Source: PALSA-1335 sp965231025
GTDB taxonomy: Bacteria > Patescibacteriota > Gracilibacteria > UBA1369
Reading direction: 5' to 3'
NCBI GenBank assembly: GCA_965231025.1
Contig: OZ246407.1
Coordinates: forward strand, 1,364,001 to 1,428,000
Length of the DNA stretch: 64,000 bases
The notes under the pieces are model-generated. The model had not been told where the DNA came from, searched no databases, and saw only the letters and a list, made by a program, of their open reading frames with translations. How positions within the stretch are numbered: the first letter of the stretch is position 1; every line of letters begins with the position of its first letter. Shown piece after piece: positions 41,979 to 50,768 of this stretch. A program made the translations under genes and the position numbers.

Positions 41979-42130
41979 CCTGTAAAACTCCCACATGAGG
42001 GCTGAGGGCAACGAGGAGGCGAAGCGGGCCGGTTTTTTGCGAAGCAAAAAGAGCGAAGCCGACGACTTAGCGCCGTGAGCCCGCTGGGGCGAACAAGCGG
42101 CCCGAAGAGTTCATGTGGAAGTTTTACCTG
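41979..42130. repeat. Structured element A: 21-bp inverted arms around a GC-rich core
   Basis: Arms at 41979-41999 and 42110-42130 are inverted copies (17 of 21). Inside are the stem GCGGGC/GCCCGC (42024-42029 with 42079-42084), a hairpin TTTTTGC-GAA-GCAAAAA (42034-42050) and the core GGGGCGANCAAGCGGCCCGA at 42086-42105. The right arm overlaps the stop codon of the minus-strand gene at 42124. Confidence 0.8.
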
Positions 42131-42684
42131 ACTTTTAGAATCCCGCGGATAATGTGCTGCCAGTCGTAGGGAAAATGATACGTTTCGCATGCCCGCACGA
42201 GCGCGGCAAAAACACCCCATGGACCTTTTTCCGTATAGGTGAAGCTGTTCCCCGTTTCCTCATTGGGATGATAATTCTGCAGGTGTGGTGACTTGGCGTG
42301 GCCCACCGGAACGACCCCTTTATCAAACAACGCGTGAATCGTATTCTGTTTTTCGTCGAACACCACGGCCATATCGGCGGCCAAAAGCCAGGTATCAAGC
42401 TTGGGAGCGTTGCGCCCGCTCTCAGGATTAAACCAGGTAATTTTTCCGGACGGATAGTTAACATTTTCTCCCGGTTCATCATTGCTCACCACCACTACAT
42501 GGATGGGCAAAACAAAAAGGCCTTCAAGAAGCTTAAAAACAAGTTCCCTGTTGGCCTTTTCAGGAGTCACCAAAATGACGACGAGAGGGCTCTTTATATC
42601 GGAGTCGGGCCAGCACTCATCAAACAGATGTTTCTTGGCCTCCTTTTTTTGATCCAGAAGTTTTTGCAGATCACTACGTCCCAT
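42124..42684 (-). CDS. Glycosyltransferase-like protein (partial GT5/starch-synthase-like)
   Basis: 186 residues. The C-terminal part (GVVPVGHAKSPHLQNYHPNEETGNSFTYTEKGPWGVFAALVRACETYHFPYDWQHIIRGILK) looks like the end of a glycogen synthase-type GT-B domain: Gly-rich donor loop, then a helix with the final Trp. The N-terminal part (VVILVTPEKANRELVFKLLEGLFVLPIHVVVVSNDEP) is a Rossmann-like unit. Only one half of a GT-B enzyme is present, so it is either a relic or a protein with a new role. Its stop codon lies inside the arm of element A. Confidence 0.6.
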   Translation of the reverse strand: MGRSDLQKLLDQKKEAKKHLFDECWPDSDIKSPLVVILVTPEKANRELVFKLLEGLFVLPIHVVVVSNDEPGENVNYPSGKITWFNPESGRNAPKLDTWLLAADMAVVFDEKQNTIHALFDKGVVPVGHAKSPHLQNYHPNEETGNSFTYTEKGPWGVFAALVRACETYHFPYDWQHIIRGILKVR

Positions 42685-42737
42685 GGCGCAAGTGGAACTA
42701 ATAAATTCTTAATATTATAGCAAAAAAACGGTCAGAA

Positions 42738-42746
42738 TGCTATGCT
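42738..42746 (+). promoter_or_regulatory. Extended -10 of the exonuclease gene
   Basis: TGCTATGCT. No clear -35. The expected start (near 42753) is 2 bases before the ATG. Confidence 0.4.
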
Positions 42747-42754
42747 CCGCCCGT

Positions 42755-43663
42755 ATGAAAAAACTGCTTCTCATTGACGGAAACGCCATTTTCCATCGCG
42801 CATTCCATGGACTGCCCCTGTTTAAGACCAGCGGCGGCGAATATACGAACGCCATTTATGGCTTTCTGAAGATGTTTTTCGAGATCGTGAAGCGTGAAAA
42901 ACCTGTATATGTTGCGGTGGCCTGGGATCGTGCGGCCCCCACTTTCCGTCATGAAGAATACAAAGAGTACAAAGCGACCCGTTCAGCCCCGCCCGAAGAG
43001 CTCTACCCGCAACTTCCACGGCTTAAGGAAGCCCTTGAAGCGTTTAACGTCTCCATGTTCGAAATGGACGGTTACGAGGCCGATGACATCATCGGGACCA
43101 TTGCCGAAAAAGCGGAAAAAGACCCTGAAATACACACGCTCATTCTGACCGGGGACCGTGACAGCCTTCAGCTGGTCACCGGGAAAACCCATGTGATCGC
43201 GCCCGTAAAAGGCGTTTCGGAGGTCATTGAATACACCCCCGCGATGGTCAAAGAAAAAACCGGACTCCATCCCGACCAGATCGTGGATTATAAATCTTTG
43301 AAGGGCGACGTTTCCGACAACATCAAAGGCGTTCCCGGCATCGGTGAAAAAGGGGCAGTGGAACTTCTTCAGAAATACGGTCACCTGGAGGACATTTACA
43401 AACACCTGGACGAACTGACTCCCGGCATGCGGAAAAAACTCGAGACTGGAGAAAAGGACGCGGAACTCAGCAGACGGCTTGCCACCATCATAAAAGACGT
43501 GCCGATCGAAATCCACCTTGAGCAGTGCCATCTGACGCGCGCCCCGTATCAGAAGATCAAAGATTTTTTTGAAAAACTTGAATTCAGGGGACTGCTCAAA
43601 CAGATCGATACCCTCAAAGATCTGATCGAGCCCGAAGAAAAATCCCAGCAGAGCATGTTTTAA
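42755..43663 (+). CDS. Stand-alone 5'-3' exonuclease (DNA polymerase I N-domain type)
   Basis: 302 residues. Metal-binding Asp residues are in LLLIDGNAIFHRAF and FEMDGYEADDIIGTIA, followed by LILTGDRDSLQLV and KSLKGDVSDNIKGVPGIGEKGAVELLQKYG (helix-hairpin-helix). It corresponds to the flap nuclease domain of DNA polymerase I without the polymerase, and removes RNA primers. ATG 42755 matches the family start; an in-frame ATG six codons upstream falls in the promoter. Single gene. Confidence 0.93.
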   Translation: MKKLLLIDGNAIFHRAFHGLPLFKTSGGEYTNAIYGFLKMFFEIVKREKPVYVAVAWDRAAPTFRHEEYKEYKATRSAPPEELYPQLPRLKEALEAFNVSMFEMDGYEADDIIGTIAEKAEKDPEIHTLILTGDRDSLQLVTGKTHVIAPVKGVSEVIEYTPAMVKEKTGLHPDQIVDYKSLKGDVSDNIKGVPGIGEKGAVELLQKYGHLEDIYKHLDELTPGMRKKLETGEKDAELSRRLATIIKDVPIEIHLEQCHLTRAPYQKIKDFFEKLEFRGLLKQIDTLKDLIEPEEKSQQSMF

Positions 43664-43718
43664 CAGACCAACGGGAGCGGAGGCTCTTCCGTAAGCCAAT
43701 TTCAACAATCAAATTCTG

Positions 43719-43747
43719 TTGTCAAAAATGCAATTTTGATCTAAACT
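43719..43747 (+). promoter_or_regulatory. Promoter of ftsA
   Basis: TTGTCA (43719-43724), 17-bp spacer, TAAACT (43742-43747). Predicted start near 43754, 63 bases before the ATG. Confidence 0.62.
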
Positions 43748-43816
43748 CCTCTTTGCAATGTCGCGCAAAAAGAGCGACTTTATTCTACATTCTCTATCCT
43801 CTATTCTCCCGAACGA

Positions 43817-45055
43817 ATGGCAAAAGCACGAGTCATCGCAAGTCTCGACATTGGCAGTTCAAAGATCAGAACGGTCGTTGGAACCCTTGAAGAAAAATCC
43901 CAGGTCCCGAACATTATCGGCGTAGGCATCGCTCCATCCACCGGCATGCGTAAAGGCGCGATCATCGATGTTGAAGAAACGATCAACTCCATTTCCGCAT
44001 CGCTTGAGGATTCCGAAAGAATGGCCGGAGAACCGATTAATCACGTATTCCTGGGTATCGGCGGGACGCACATCGAATCCATCAATTCCAAGGGCGTTAT
44101 TGCCGTGTCCCATGCCGGCAACGAAATTACCGAAGACGACGTGGACCGCGTATTGGAAGCCGCGCAGGCCGTTTCCATTCCGGGTAACCGCCGCATTCTC
44201 CGCATCATTCCAAAATCTTTCACGGTTGATGAACAGAAGGGCATCAAGTATCCAGTCGGCATGACGGGTATTCGTCTGGAAGTTGACGCCCACATCATCA
44301 CAGGGCTTGTACCTGCGGTAAAAAACATCGAAAAATGCGTGCTCCAGGCGGGCGTGGATATTGATGACATCATTCCTTCCTGTTTGGCCAGCGCCGAAGC
44401 AGTCCTGAGCAAGCGCCAGAAGGAACTTGGAGTGGTCGTCGTGGATATCGGTTCGGGCGGTACGTCGCTCTGTGTTTTTGAAGAAGGCACAACGCTTCAT
44501 ACCGCGGTTCTTCCGGTGGGCGGTGAAAACGTCACCAACGATATTGCCATCGGCCTGCGGACTTCCATCGATACCGCCGAGAAAATCAAGATCGAATACG
44601 GTACGTGTCTGCCATCGGACGTCAGCGAACGTGAAGTCATCGACCTCTCCCTGATGAGCAAAATCGATACCCAAAAAGTTTCCAAGAAGATGATGGCGGA
44701 GATCATTGAAGCCCGCTATCACGAAATTTTCATCCTCGTAAAAGACGAACTCGCCAAGATTCACCGTGACGGAATGTTGCCGGCCGGTGTTGTTTTGACT
44801 GGCGCAAGCGTCAAAATGCCTGGTACTATCGACTTGGCCCGTGAAACGTTGAACCTGCCGGTTCAGATCGGGTTCCCGCAGAACTTTGACGGAGTGGTGG
44901 ATAAGATCGACGATCCGGCCTACGCGACGGCTATCGGCCTCATCCTGTGGGGCAGCAGACTGGAAAACCGGACCTACGGATTTTCGCTCAAGGGACTCAA
45001 CCTCCGCAAGGCCATGGGGGGCATGAAAGACTGGTTTAAAGGCCTCTTCCCATAA
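43817..45055 (+). CDS. ftsA: Cell division protein FtsA
   Basis: Actin-like ATPase that tethers FtsZ to the membrane; 412 residues. ASLDIGSSKIRTVVG is phosphate motif 1, VVVDIGSGGTSLCVFEEG phosphate motif 2, and GVVLTGASVKMPG the adenosine motif; the insertion subdomain SHTHIESINSKGVIAV-like region is present. The C-terminal GGMKDWFKGLFP forms the expected amphipathic membrane helix. ftsZ follows after 105 bp with its own promoter. Confidence 0.96.
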   Translation: MAKARVIASLDIGSSKIRTVVGTLEEKSQVPNIIGVGIAPSTGMRKGAIIDVEETINSISASLEDSERMAGEPINHVFLGIGGTHIESINSKGVIAVSHAGNEITEDDVDRVLEAAQAVSIPGNRRILRIIPKSFTVDEQKGIKYPVGMTGIRLEVDAHIITGLVPAVKNIEKCVLQAGVDIDDIIPSCLASAEAVLSKRQKELGVVVVDIGSGGTSLCVFEEGTTLHTAVLPVGGENVTNDIAIGLRTSIDTAEKIKIEYGTCLPSDVSEREVIDLSLMSKIDTQKVSKKMMAEIIEARYHEIFILVKDELAKIHRDGMLPAGVVLTGASVKMPGTIDLARETLNLPVQIGFPQNFDGVVDKIDDPAYATAIGLILWGSRLENRTYGFSLKGLNLRKAMGGMKDWFKGLFP

Positions 45056-45089
45056 ACGGATCGTAAGCGAATGAAATCAGAATATTTTA

Positions 45090-45118
45090 TTGACAATCTA
45101 TCAAAATTCGTTTAACAA
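45090..45118 (+). promoter_or_regulatory. Promoter of ftsZ
   Basis: TTGACA (45090-45095), 17-bp spacer, TAACAA (45113-45118). The -10 is weaker than the -35. A second route is read-through from ftsA. Confidence 0.5.
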
Positions 45119-45160
45119 TAGTACTCCGTTTTTAAAAAAATAATCTTTACTCCTCAATCT

Positions 45161-46357
45161 ATGGCAACTCCCCAGCAGCAGCATCACCAGCAGCACCAGC
45201 AGAAAGATAACCTCCGCAATCTGTTCTCTGGAGGAAATCAGCTTGGAAAAAAGACACTCGAAGTGATTCCGGAAATGAATCCGGTGGCTTCCATTAAAGT
45301 GATCGGTGTCGGTGGAGGTGGTGGAAACGCCATTAACCGCATGATTAAGGCCAATCTTCGCGGTATCGAATTTATCGCCGTCAATACGGACGCTCAGGCT
45401 CTTTACCATTCCGAAGCTCCTATTAAGATTAACGTCGGCAAGGCGACAACCCGTGGGTTGGGTGCCGGTAGCAATCCGGACGTTGGTCGTCAGGCCGCTG
45501 AGGAAAATGCTGAAGAGATCCGCCAGGCTCTTGAAGGGGCTGACATGGTCTTCATCACCTGCGGTATGGGTGGAGGAACCGGTACGGGTGGAGCTCCGGT
45601 TATTGCTGAAATTGCCAAGGACATGGGTATTCTTACGGTTGCCGTCGTAACCCGTCCGTTCTCCTTTGAAGGTCACCGCCGTCGCCAGCAGGCCGACGAT
45701 GGTCTCGAGAATCTCAAGAGCAAAGTTGATACCCTCATTACTATTCCAAACGACAAGATCCTTTCCATTATCGACAAAAAGACTCCGATTACCGAAGCCT
45801 TCACGGTGGTTGACGACGTTCTCCGCCAGGGCGTTCAGGGCATCGCGGACCTTATTACCGTACACGGCATGATCAACGTGGACTTTGCCGATGTGAAGAC
45901 CGTGATGGAAAACGCAGGTTCAGCACTCATGGGTATCGGGTACGGAACAGGCGAAAACCGCGCCATTGAAGCCGCAAAAGCCGCCATTGAATCACCTCTC
46001 CTGGAGCTTTCCATCGACGGGGCAAAAGGCGTACTCTTCAACGTTACCGGCGGCAACGACCTCTCCATGTTTGAGGTTGATGAAGCTGCCCGCATCATTA
46101 CCGAGGCCGCAGATCCGGAAGCAAACATCATCTTCGGCGCCGTGATCAACGATTCCTACACCGGAGAAGTAAAGATCACCGTGGTCGCCACGGGCTTCGA
46201 CGACACCCCTCGTGAACGTCCAAGCATTCTCCGCCAGCACGTTTCCCTGGGAAATAATTCCGTTGCCGCAACTTCAAACAGCAACGGCAATCAAGCCATC
46301 AAATCCACCGATAACGAACTCGACATCCCGGCGTTCATCAGAAAGAAGATGAACTAA
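45161..46357 (+). CDS. ftsZ: Cell division protein FtsZ
   Basis: Tubulin-like GTPase that forms the division ring; 398 residues. IGVGGGGGNAINRM (nucleotide binding), MVFITCGMGGGTGTGGAPV (tubulin signature) and VDFADVKTVMENAGSALMGIG are typical. The N-terminus has a Gln/His-rich run (MATPQQQHHQQHQQ) that is unusual. The C-terminal peptide DIPAFIRKKMN is the FtsA-binding tail. No other dcw gene adjoins. Ends before a strong bidirectional terminator. Confidence 0.97.
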   Translation: MATPQQQHHQQHQQKDNLRNLFSGGNQLGKKTLEVIPEMNPVASIKVIGVGGGGGNAINRMIKANLRGIEFIAVNTDAQALYHSEAPIKINVGKATTRGLGAGSNPDVGRQAAEENAEEIRQALEGADMVFITCGMGGGTGTGGAPVIAEIAKDMGILTVAVVTRPFSFEGHRRRQQADDGLENLKSKVDTLITIPNDKILSIIDKKTPITEAFTVVDDVLRQGVQGIADLITVHGMINVDFADVKTVMENAGSALMGIGYGTGENRAIEAAKAAIESPLLELSIDGAKGVLFNVTGGNDLSMFEVDEAARIITEAADPEANIIFGAVINDSYTGEVKITVVATGFDDTPRERPSILRQHVSLGNNSVAATSNSNGNQAIKSTDNELDIPAFIRKKMN

Positions 46358-46399
46358 CACGGTGCGGCGGAACCCGCCACGTGCCAATCATCAACAATC

Positions 46400-46431
46400 A
46401 AAAAGAGCCCCGCCTTGGCGGGGCTCTTTTT
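46400..46431. terminator. Bidirectional terminator after ftsZ
   Basis: AAAAAGAGCCCCGCC, TT loop, GGCGGGGCTCTTTTT. Very strong. It separates ftsZ from the convergent 741-residue gene. Confidence 0.88.
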
Positions 46432-46441
46432 ATAAGCATTT

Positions 46442-48667
46442 TTATGAAGGCTTCTTCTCTGTACCTTTGCCGGCTGCGGCAACGGGGGGTGCTGCAGGAG
46501 CAGGTTTTTCCTTGGATTTCTTGTAAACATCAGCCGCAAAAGTATCCGCCGTTGCATCTTTAACTGCGGCCTGTCCCGCAAATTTATATTCCACCGCTTT
46601 GCCGTCAGCACTGCGTACTGTAACCGGAACACCTTGCAGTACAATATTTTGATCAGTGTTAGGCTTGGCTTTTGCAGCTTCCGCGGCGGTATTCAAATCT
46701 TTAGCTATAGCGGCAATATTTTTTGGCCCTTCAACTTTCTCCTTTTTTACACCATCAAGCGCGGCCTGGTAATCGGCAGCAGCCTGTTTATACAGCTTTG
46801 CAGCTTCTTCGTATTTACCCTCGGCGAGGGCCTTATCGGCCGGCGCCCAAACTCTGTTATATTCTTCGCCGCCTTTTTTTAATGATGGATCGGCCTTGTC
46901 ATAGCCTCCCACTTCAGTCACGTAAGCGTCCCAAACCTTCCAGGCGTCGGCACTGGCCTTATTCGCCTTACCCTCAGGAGACTCATTAATGCCACAAAGA
47001 GCCTTTACTTCAGCATAATATCTCTCGGCCTGTGCAAAATCCCCTTTGGCCATCGCAGCCTCAGCCTGCTGGAATCGGGTAGCAAGGAAGCCAAGGCCCT
47101 CACCCGACGTTTTTTCCTTGGCCAGGTCCTTCCCCTTAAAAGTTGAAAGATTCTGGGCTTCCAGGGCCGCTTTTCTGGCACCATCCGCCTTAGCGGCAGC
47201 TTCAAGAACTTTCGACCCGGCATCATATTCTTTCTGTGCTGCGGCGATATCCGGAGGTGCTTTCTTCATGGCTGCTTCAGCTCTTTCTTTATATGCATTC
47301 GCCTGTGCGCCACCCGGACCTTTCCCGTCACCGAATGCTGCATCAAATTTGGCTTTGGAAGCATCGGATTGCACTCCGGTTTCAACAGCCTTATAAGCCG
47401 TTGCGGCCTCGGCGAATTTACCCTCGTCAAACAAAGCGTCCCCGGCTGTAAAGGCAGCTGCATCCTTTTTATCACCCTGTGACGTTTCCGCCTTTTTTCT
47501 GGCATCCAGTGCCGTTTTGGCACCTTTGTACATTTCGGTCACCTCTTTATATGCGGCAGCCGATGTCTTGAAATCACTCTGTTCCCAGGCTTTCACCGCT
47601 TTGTCAAAAACAGCTTTTTCAAGTTGATTTTTCCCAATATAGTAGTCATTTTTGACAGCTTTGTAGGCATCCTGAGCCTGTTTTGAAGCCTCAAAAGCCT
47701 TCTGAGCTTCCGCCTTGCCGGTGATTTTATCGTACGTCTCACTGGCCCCTTCTCTCCAGCCCTGCTTGAGAGAATCCTGTTCTTCCTGGGTAAGAGGTTT
47801 ACCCTCACGAACCTTTTTCATTGCGGCCATGACGGCATCATAGTTACCTTCCATTTTCTTCAATTCGGCGTCAACCTTCTTGCCGTCTGCATCCAGTTCG
47901 GACTTGCTGCGGACAATCTTGAGTGCGGCATCGATTTGTTTGAGCCTTTCCTCAAAGGCAGTTTGTAAGCCTTTTGGATCCGTTGCCCCCTTGAAATTAT
48001 CGATGGATAAGTCGCAAAGACGCTTGCGCTCGGCACTCAGGGCAGTGATATCCTCTGCCTTATACTTGACCTTCTCATCTTTTTCAGAGGTAGTGACGGA
48101 GGCAATATCAAGCCCGGCTCTGACGTTAAGCTTCTGAAGTTCAGTACTGTAATGCACATTAAGGGTAACCTGTACTTCACCGATTTTTGAATCGATGGTT
48201 TTCAGGAACGCTTCCCTGTCGGCCTTCGCCTTTCCTTCAGGAAGAGGCATCTTGGAGATAGCATCTTTTTTCTGGGTAAGCTCTTCAACATAGGCCGCAG
48301 CATCCTTCACCTCAGGTTGAACCTCCATTCTTGTTTTTAACGTGCTTTTTGCCGCCGCATAATCTTTGACCTGGCCAAGTTCGGCCTCAAGGGTTGCCAG
48401 CTTATCCATGACCGCCTTTTTTTCCTTGGCAATCGCTTCATCTTTTACGTCCTTATCTCCTTCTTTTTTTGTGTCCGGTACCGCTGTTACAGCTGCCCGC
48501 ACTTTTTCGGCAGCAGCTTTTGGATCAGCCTTTTCATCGGTGAGGATAGCGGTTTCAGCGGTTTCTTTTGCGGCCTGCGCTGCCTTTTCAGCCTCTCCGG
48601 CAAAAACAAACCGTTTGGAAAATATAAGTTCGACATTATGTTGATGGATGTTTTGAGGTTTGAACAT
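46442..48667 (-). CDS. Large Ala/Lys-rich TPR-like repeat protein
   Basis: 741 residues, no known family. The first 25 residues (VELIFSKRFVFAGEAEKAAQ) lead into a highly charged Ala/Lys/Glu coiled-coil region. From about residue 330 on, several degenerate TPR-like units occur (ALFDEGKFAEAATAYKAVE, AAMAKGDFAQAERYYAEV, KALAEGKYEEAAKLYKQA). No signal peptide or span is obvious. The tail is Pro/Ala/Lys-rich. It is the last gene of a minus-strand set with the 104-, 419- and 117-residue genes. A scaffold role is possible but not shown. Confidence 0.7.
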   Translation of the reverse strand: MFKPQNIHQHNVELIFSKRFVFAGEAEKAAQAAKETAETAILTDEKADPKAAAEKVRAAVTAVPDTKKEGDKDVKDEAIAKEKKAVMDKLATLEAELGQVKDYAAAKSTLKTRMEVQPEVKDAAAYVEELTQKKDAISKMPLPEGKAKADREAFLKTIDSKIGEVQVTLNVHYSTELQKLNVRAGLDIASVTTSEKDEKVKYKAEDITALSAERKRLCDLSIDNFKGATDPKGLQTAFEERLKQIDAALKIVRSKSELDADGKKVDAELKKMEGNYDAVMAAMKKVREGKPLTQEEQDSLKQGWREGASETYDKITGKAEAQKAFEASKQAQDAYKAVKNDYYIGKNQLEKAVFDKAVKAWEQSDFKTSAAAYKEVTEMYKGAKTALDARKKAETSQGDKKDAAAFTAGDALFDEGKFAEAATAYKAVETGVQSDASKAKFDAAFGDGKGPGGAQANAYKERAEAAMKKAPPDIAAAQKEYDAGSKVLEAAAKADGARKAALEAQNLSTFKGKDLAKEKTSGEGLGFLATRFQQAEAAMAKGDFAQAERYYAEVKALCGINESPEGKANKASADAWKVWDAYVTEVGGYDKADPSLKKGGEEYNRVWAPADKALAEGKYEEAAKLYKQAAADYQAALDGVKKEKVEGPKNIAAIAKDLNTAAEAAKAKPNTDQNIVLQGVPVTVRSADGKAVEYKFAGQAAVKDATADTFAADVYKKSKEKPAPAAPPVAAAGKGTEKKPS

Positions 48668-48694
48668 GGTGGTAAAAAAATGGGTTAAAAATTA

Positions 48695-49009
48695 TTATAA
48701 TTGGTTGAGTGAATTTAAAATCTCCTCCTCTTTTTTCTCATCATCCTGTTTGGCTTTTGCCTCATTCGTTTTCAGGTGCTCCTTCTTGATAGTGGTGACA
48801 TTCACCTTAAAATCTTTCACGATCTCCTTGCTTTTATCCACAAACTCTTTGGCGGCGTCTCCGACCAGACTTTCTTCTTCTTTAAAAATTTGAATGTAAT
48901 GTTCCATTTCCTGGCCTTCCGCAGCCTGGATTTTTTTCTGGGTTTCAGGATCCATGGACTGAAAGCTGGCCGCCGTTTTCACAAGTTGTAAATATTCTTC
49001 TCGGGTCAT
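48695..49009 (-). CDS. Small helical charged protein, 104 residues
   Basis: Not recognised. Almost entirely helical and charged (EYLQLVKTAASFQSMDPETQ, then a Lys/Glu-rich end KEHLKTNEAKAKQDDEKKEEEI). Soluble. It sits 27 bases upstream of the 741-residue gene and 20 bases downstream of the 419-residue gene, so it belongs to the same unit. It may be a small partner of the large proteins, by analogy with the 121-residue gene at 60239. Confidence 0.6.
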   Translation of the reverse strand: MTREEYLQLVKTAASFQSMDPETQKKIQAAEGQEMEHYIQIFKEEESLVGDAAKEFVDKSKEIVKDFKVNVTTIKKEHLKTNEAKAKQDDEKKEEEILNSLNQL

Positions 49010-49029
49010 GGTAAAAATATGTTCGTTTA

Positions 49030-50289
49030 TTAAGCGGTTTTTGACGGTTCAATCTGTTCAACCCGGTAGGTTTTTTTGGTTCCGGCGATCACCCGCGCCA
49101 CCTCGTAGGTGGCATCGCCCACGGTGATTCGTTTTGGCGACGGGTCCTTGTCGAATTCAGGGTCAAGTTTTGGATACTGGCTTGCCACAGCCGCAGGAAC
49201 GGCGTCTGCCGGAACGGTCCACCTTCTTTCGATGACCACTTCGCCCGTGGATTCATTAAAACTTTTTACCATTCTTCGGTCATCGGCCTCCAGATATTTG
49301 ACGAAAGAAGCGCCGTATCTTTCCACGACCGGCAGCATCACATTCACAATCTGTACCTTGCATTCGCGACCCGCGCCTTTGGTCACCAGAACGGATACAC
49401 CTTGCTGAGAAATGGTCCATGTCGTTCCCTCGGGAACCTTGGTGAGGTCAAAACCCCGGGCGTGCCTGAGTCTGTCCTGGAGCCGGTCCAGCAAAACTTT
49501 GTCCGTCTGCGATGCCTTGGGCAGGCCGCTGAAGCTCTTGCCGCCCTCAACCCCGACAAATGCGTCAAATACCGCATAAAATGCCGGGCCTCTGCCCGCA
49601 TCAATGGCAAATATCCGCTGAATCTCGGCATCCATCGCTTTTAATTCAAGCTTCGCCGCGCTGATAAAATCCGGATTTTTGGAAGCCTGGACTTCGTTGT
49701 TCAGCAAGCCGATTCTCTCCATGAGATGGTCGAGCACGCCCAGCGCACCGGGATCTCTGACGTAATCATTCGTGTTAGGATTTTTTTGGGATGGATCTGC
49801 AGCGCCCAGAATCGGGTGGCTCAGACGCATCAGTCTGTCAAAAACCGCGTTGGAAGCCACGGCAAACTCTTCTTTTGGTTTTTTTGAAAGAGCCTCCCTG
49901 AGCCATTCCGGAGAACCTTTTGAAGCGTCGCTGAATTTTTCGATAATCTGGTCAAGAACCGACAACGTGCCCTTTATTCTCTCCTGGTCCTTCACTTCGG
50001 GAGCAAAAACCTTTTCGGGATCCACAAGCACCTGTTCGCCTTTTTTGTCGTCCTCGACTTTCTTCTGAAACTCCCGGATCACCATTCCGGCCCTCAGGGA
50101 AAGTTTGGCCATGGATGCGTCGTCAAGTTCGCGTTCCTCCTGGACATTTTTGTCTTTGTCCCTGAATTTTTTCAGCAAATCCCAGCGGTCGCCGTACTCC
50201 TTTTTTGCCTGCTGGAGATCGGCCTCGCTGACCGTTTCGGGTTTGGATTGAGGACTGTCCTTTGGTGTTTCTTTGGCTTGTTCTCCCAT
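49030..50289 (-). CDS. Hypothetical protein, 419 residues
   Basis: Not recognised. Charged N-terminus (MGEQAKETPKDSPQSKPETVSE), long helical body, and a C-terminal beta-rich part of about 120 residues (GREVKVQI-like segments such as CKVQIVNVMLPVVERYGASF, VVIERRWTVPADAVP, KRITVGDATYEVARVI). That part resembles in general form the C-terminal beta module of the 1155-residue protein at 53013, though no direct match is claimed. No span. The ATG at 50289 is chosen; the upstream open frame overlaps the 117-residue gene. Confidence 0.65.
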   Translation of the reverse strand: MGEQAKETPKDSPQSKPETVSEADLQQAKKEYGDRWDLLKKFRDKDKNVQEERELDDASMAKLSLRAGMVIREFQKKVEDDKKGEQVLVDPEKVFAPEVKDQERIKGTLSVLDQIIEKFSDASKGSPEWLREALSKKPKEEFAVASNAVFDRLMRLSHPILGAADPSQKNPNTNDYVRDPGALGVLDHLMERIGLLNNEVQASKNPDFISAAKLELKAMDAEIQRIFAIDAGRGPAFYAVFDAFVGVEGGKSFSGLPKASQTDKVLLDRLQDRLRHARGFDLTKVPEGTTWTISQQGVSVLVTKGAGRECKVQIVNVMLPVVERYGASFVKYLEADDRRMVKSFNESTGEVVIERRWTVPADAVPAAVASQYPKLDPEFDKDPSPKRITVGDATYEVARVIAGTKKTYRVEQIEPSKTA

Positions 50290-50296
50290 AAAAAAA

Positions 50297-50650
50297 TTAC
50301 AAAGATTGCAAAATATTTTCGGCGGGACCTTCCGCCTGCCGGACTGAAGATTCTCTTGCCTGATTGACTTCTTGATCAAAACCGCGGGAAACCAGCGCCA
50401 ACTGTGCGGAAGATTTTCTTATATTTTCCATTTCCATCGCGGGGGTGGTGTTTTTCTCTTTTCTTGATGCCGCAACCTTTTCCCACTCATCGCGCAAAGC
50501 GGTGATCATCTGGCGTTCCCCCTCTTCCGTGAGGTCGGCAATACGCGCGACCATCAGGTAAAGTTGATCGGATGGAAGGGAGTTAATGGACTCGGACGCC
50601 GAGACCAGAAGCCTGAGTTCGGTATTTTTGATGACGGTGTAATCGGCCAT
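50297..50650 (-). CDS. Small helical protein, 117 residues
   Basis: Not recognised. Helical and charged: ADYTVIKNTELRLLVSASESI, LTEEGERQMITALRDEWEKVAASRKEKNTT. Soluble. First gene of the minus-strand unit 50650 to 46442; the next gene starts 7 bases after its stop. It has a strong promoter. Confidence 0.62.
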   Translation of the reverse strand: MADYTVIKNTELRLLVSASESINSLPSDQLYLMVARIADLTEEGERQMITALRDEWEKVAASRKEKNTTPAMEMENIRKSSAQLALVSRGFDQEVNQARESSVRQAEGPAENILQSL

Positions 50651-50677
50651 AAGAAATGTTGATGGTGATATCGAATA

Positions 50678-50706
50678 ATTATAACATAAAACAGTGAACG
50701 AATCAA
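50678..50706 (-). promoter_or_regulatory. Promoter of the 117-/419-/104-/741-residue gene set
   Basis: Minus strand TTGATT (50706-50701), 17-bp spacer, TATAAT (50683-50678). Predicted start near 50671, 21 bases before the ATG. Confidence 0.68.
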
Positions 50707-50768
50707 CAATCTTCGCCGAAGAAGGGACAGGATATGGTAAAGTAGTTTTTGCCGTATTCTTTGCCCAA

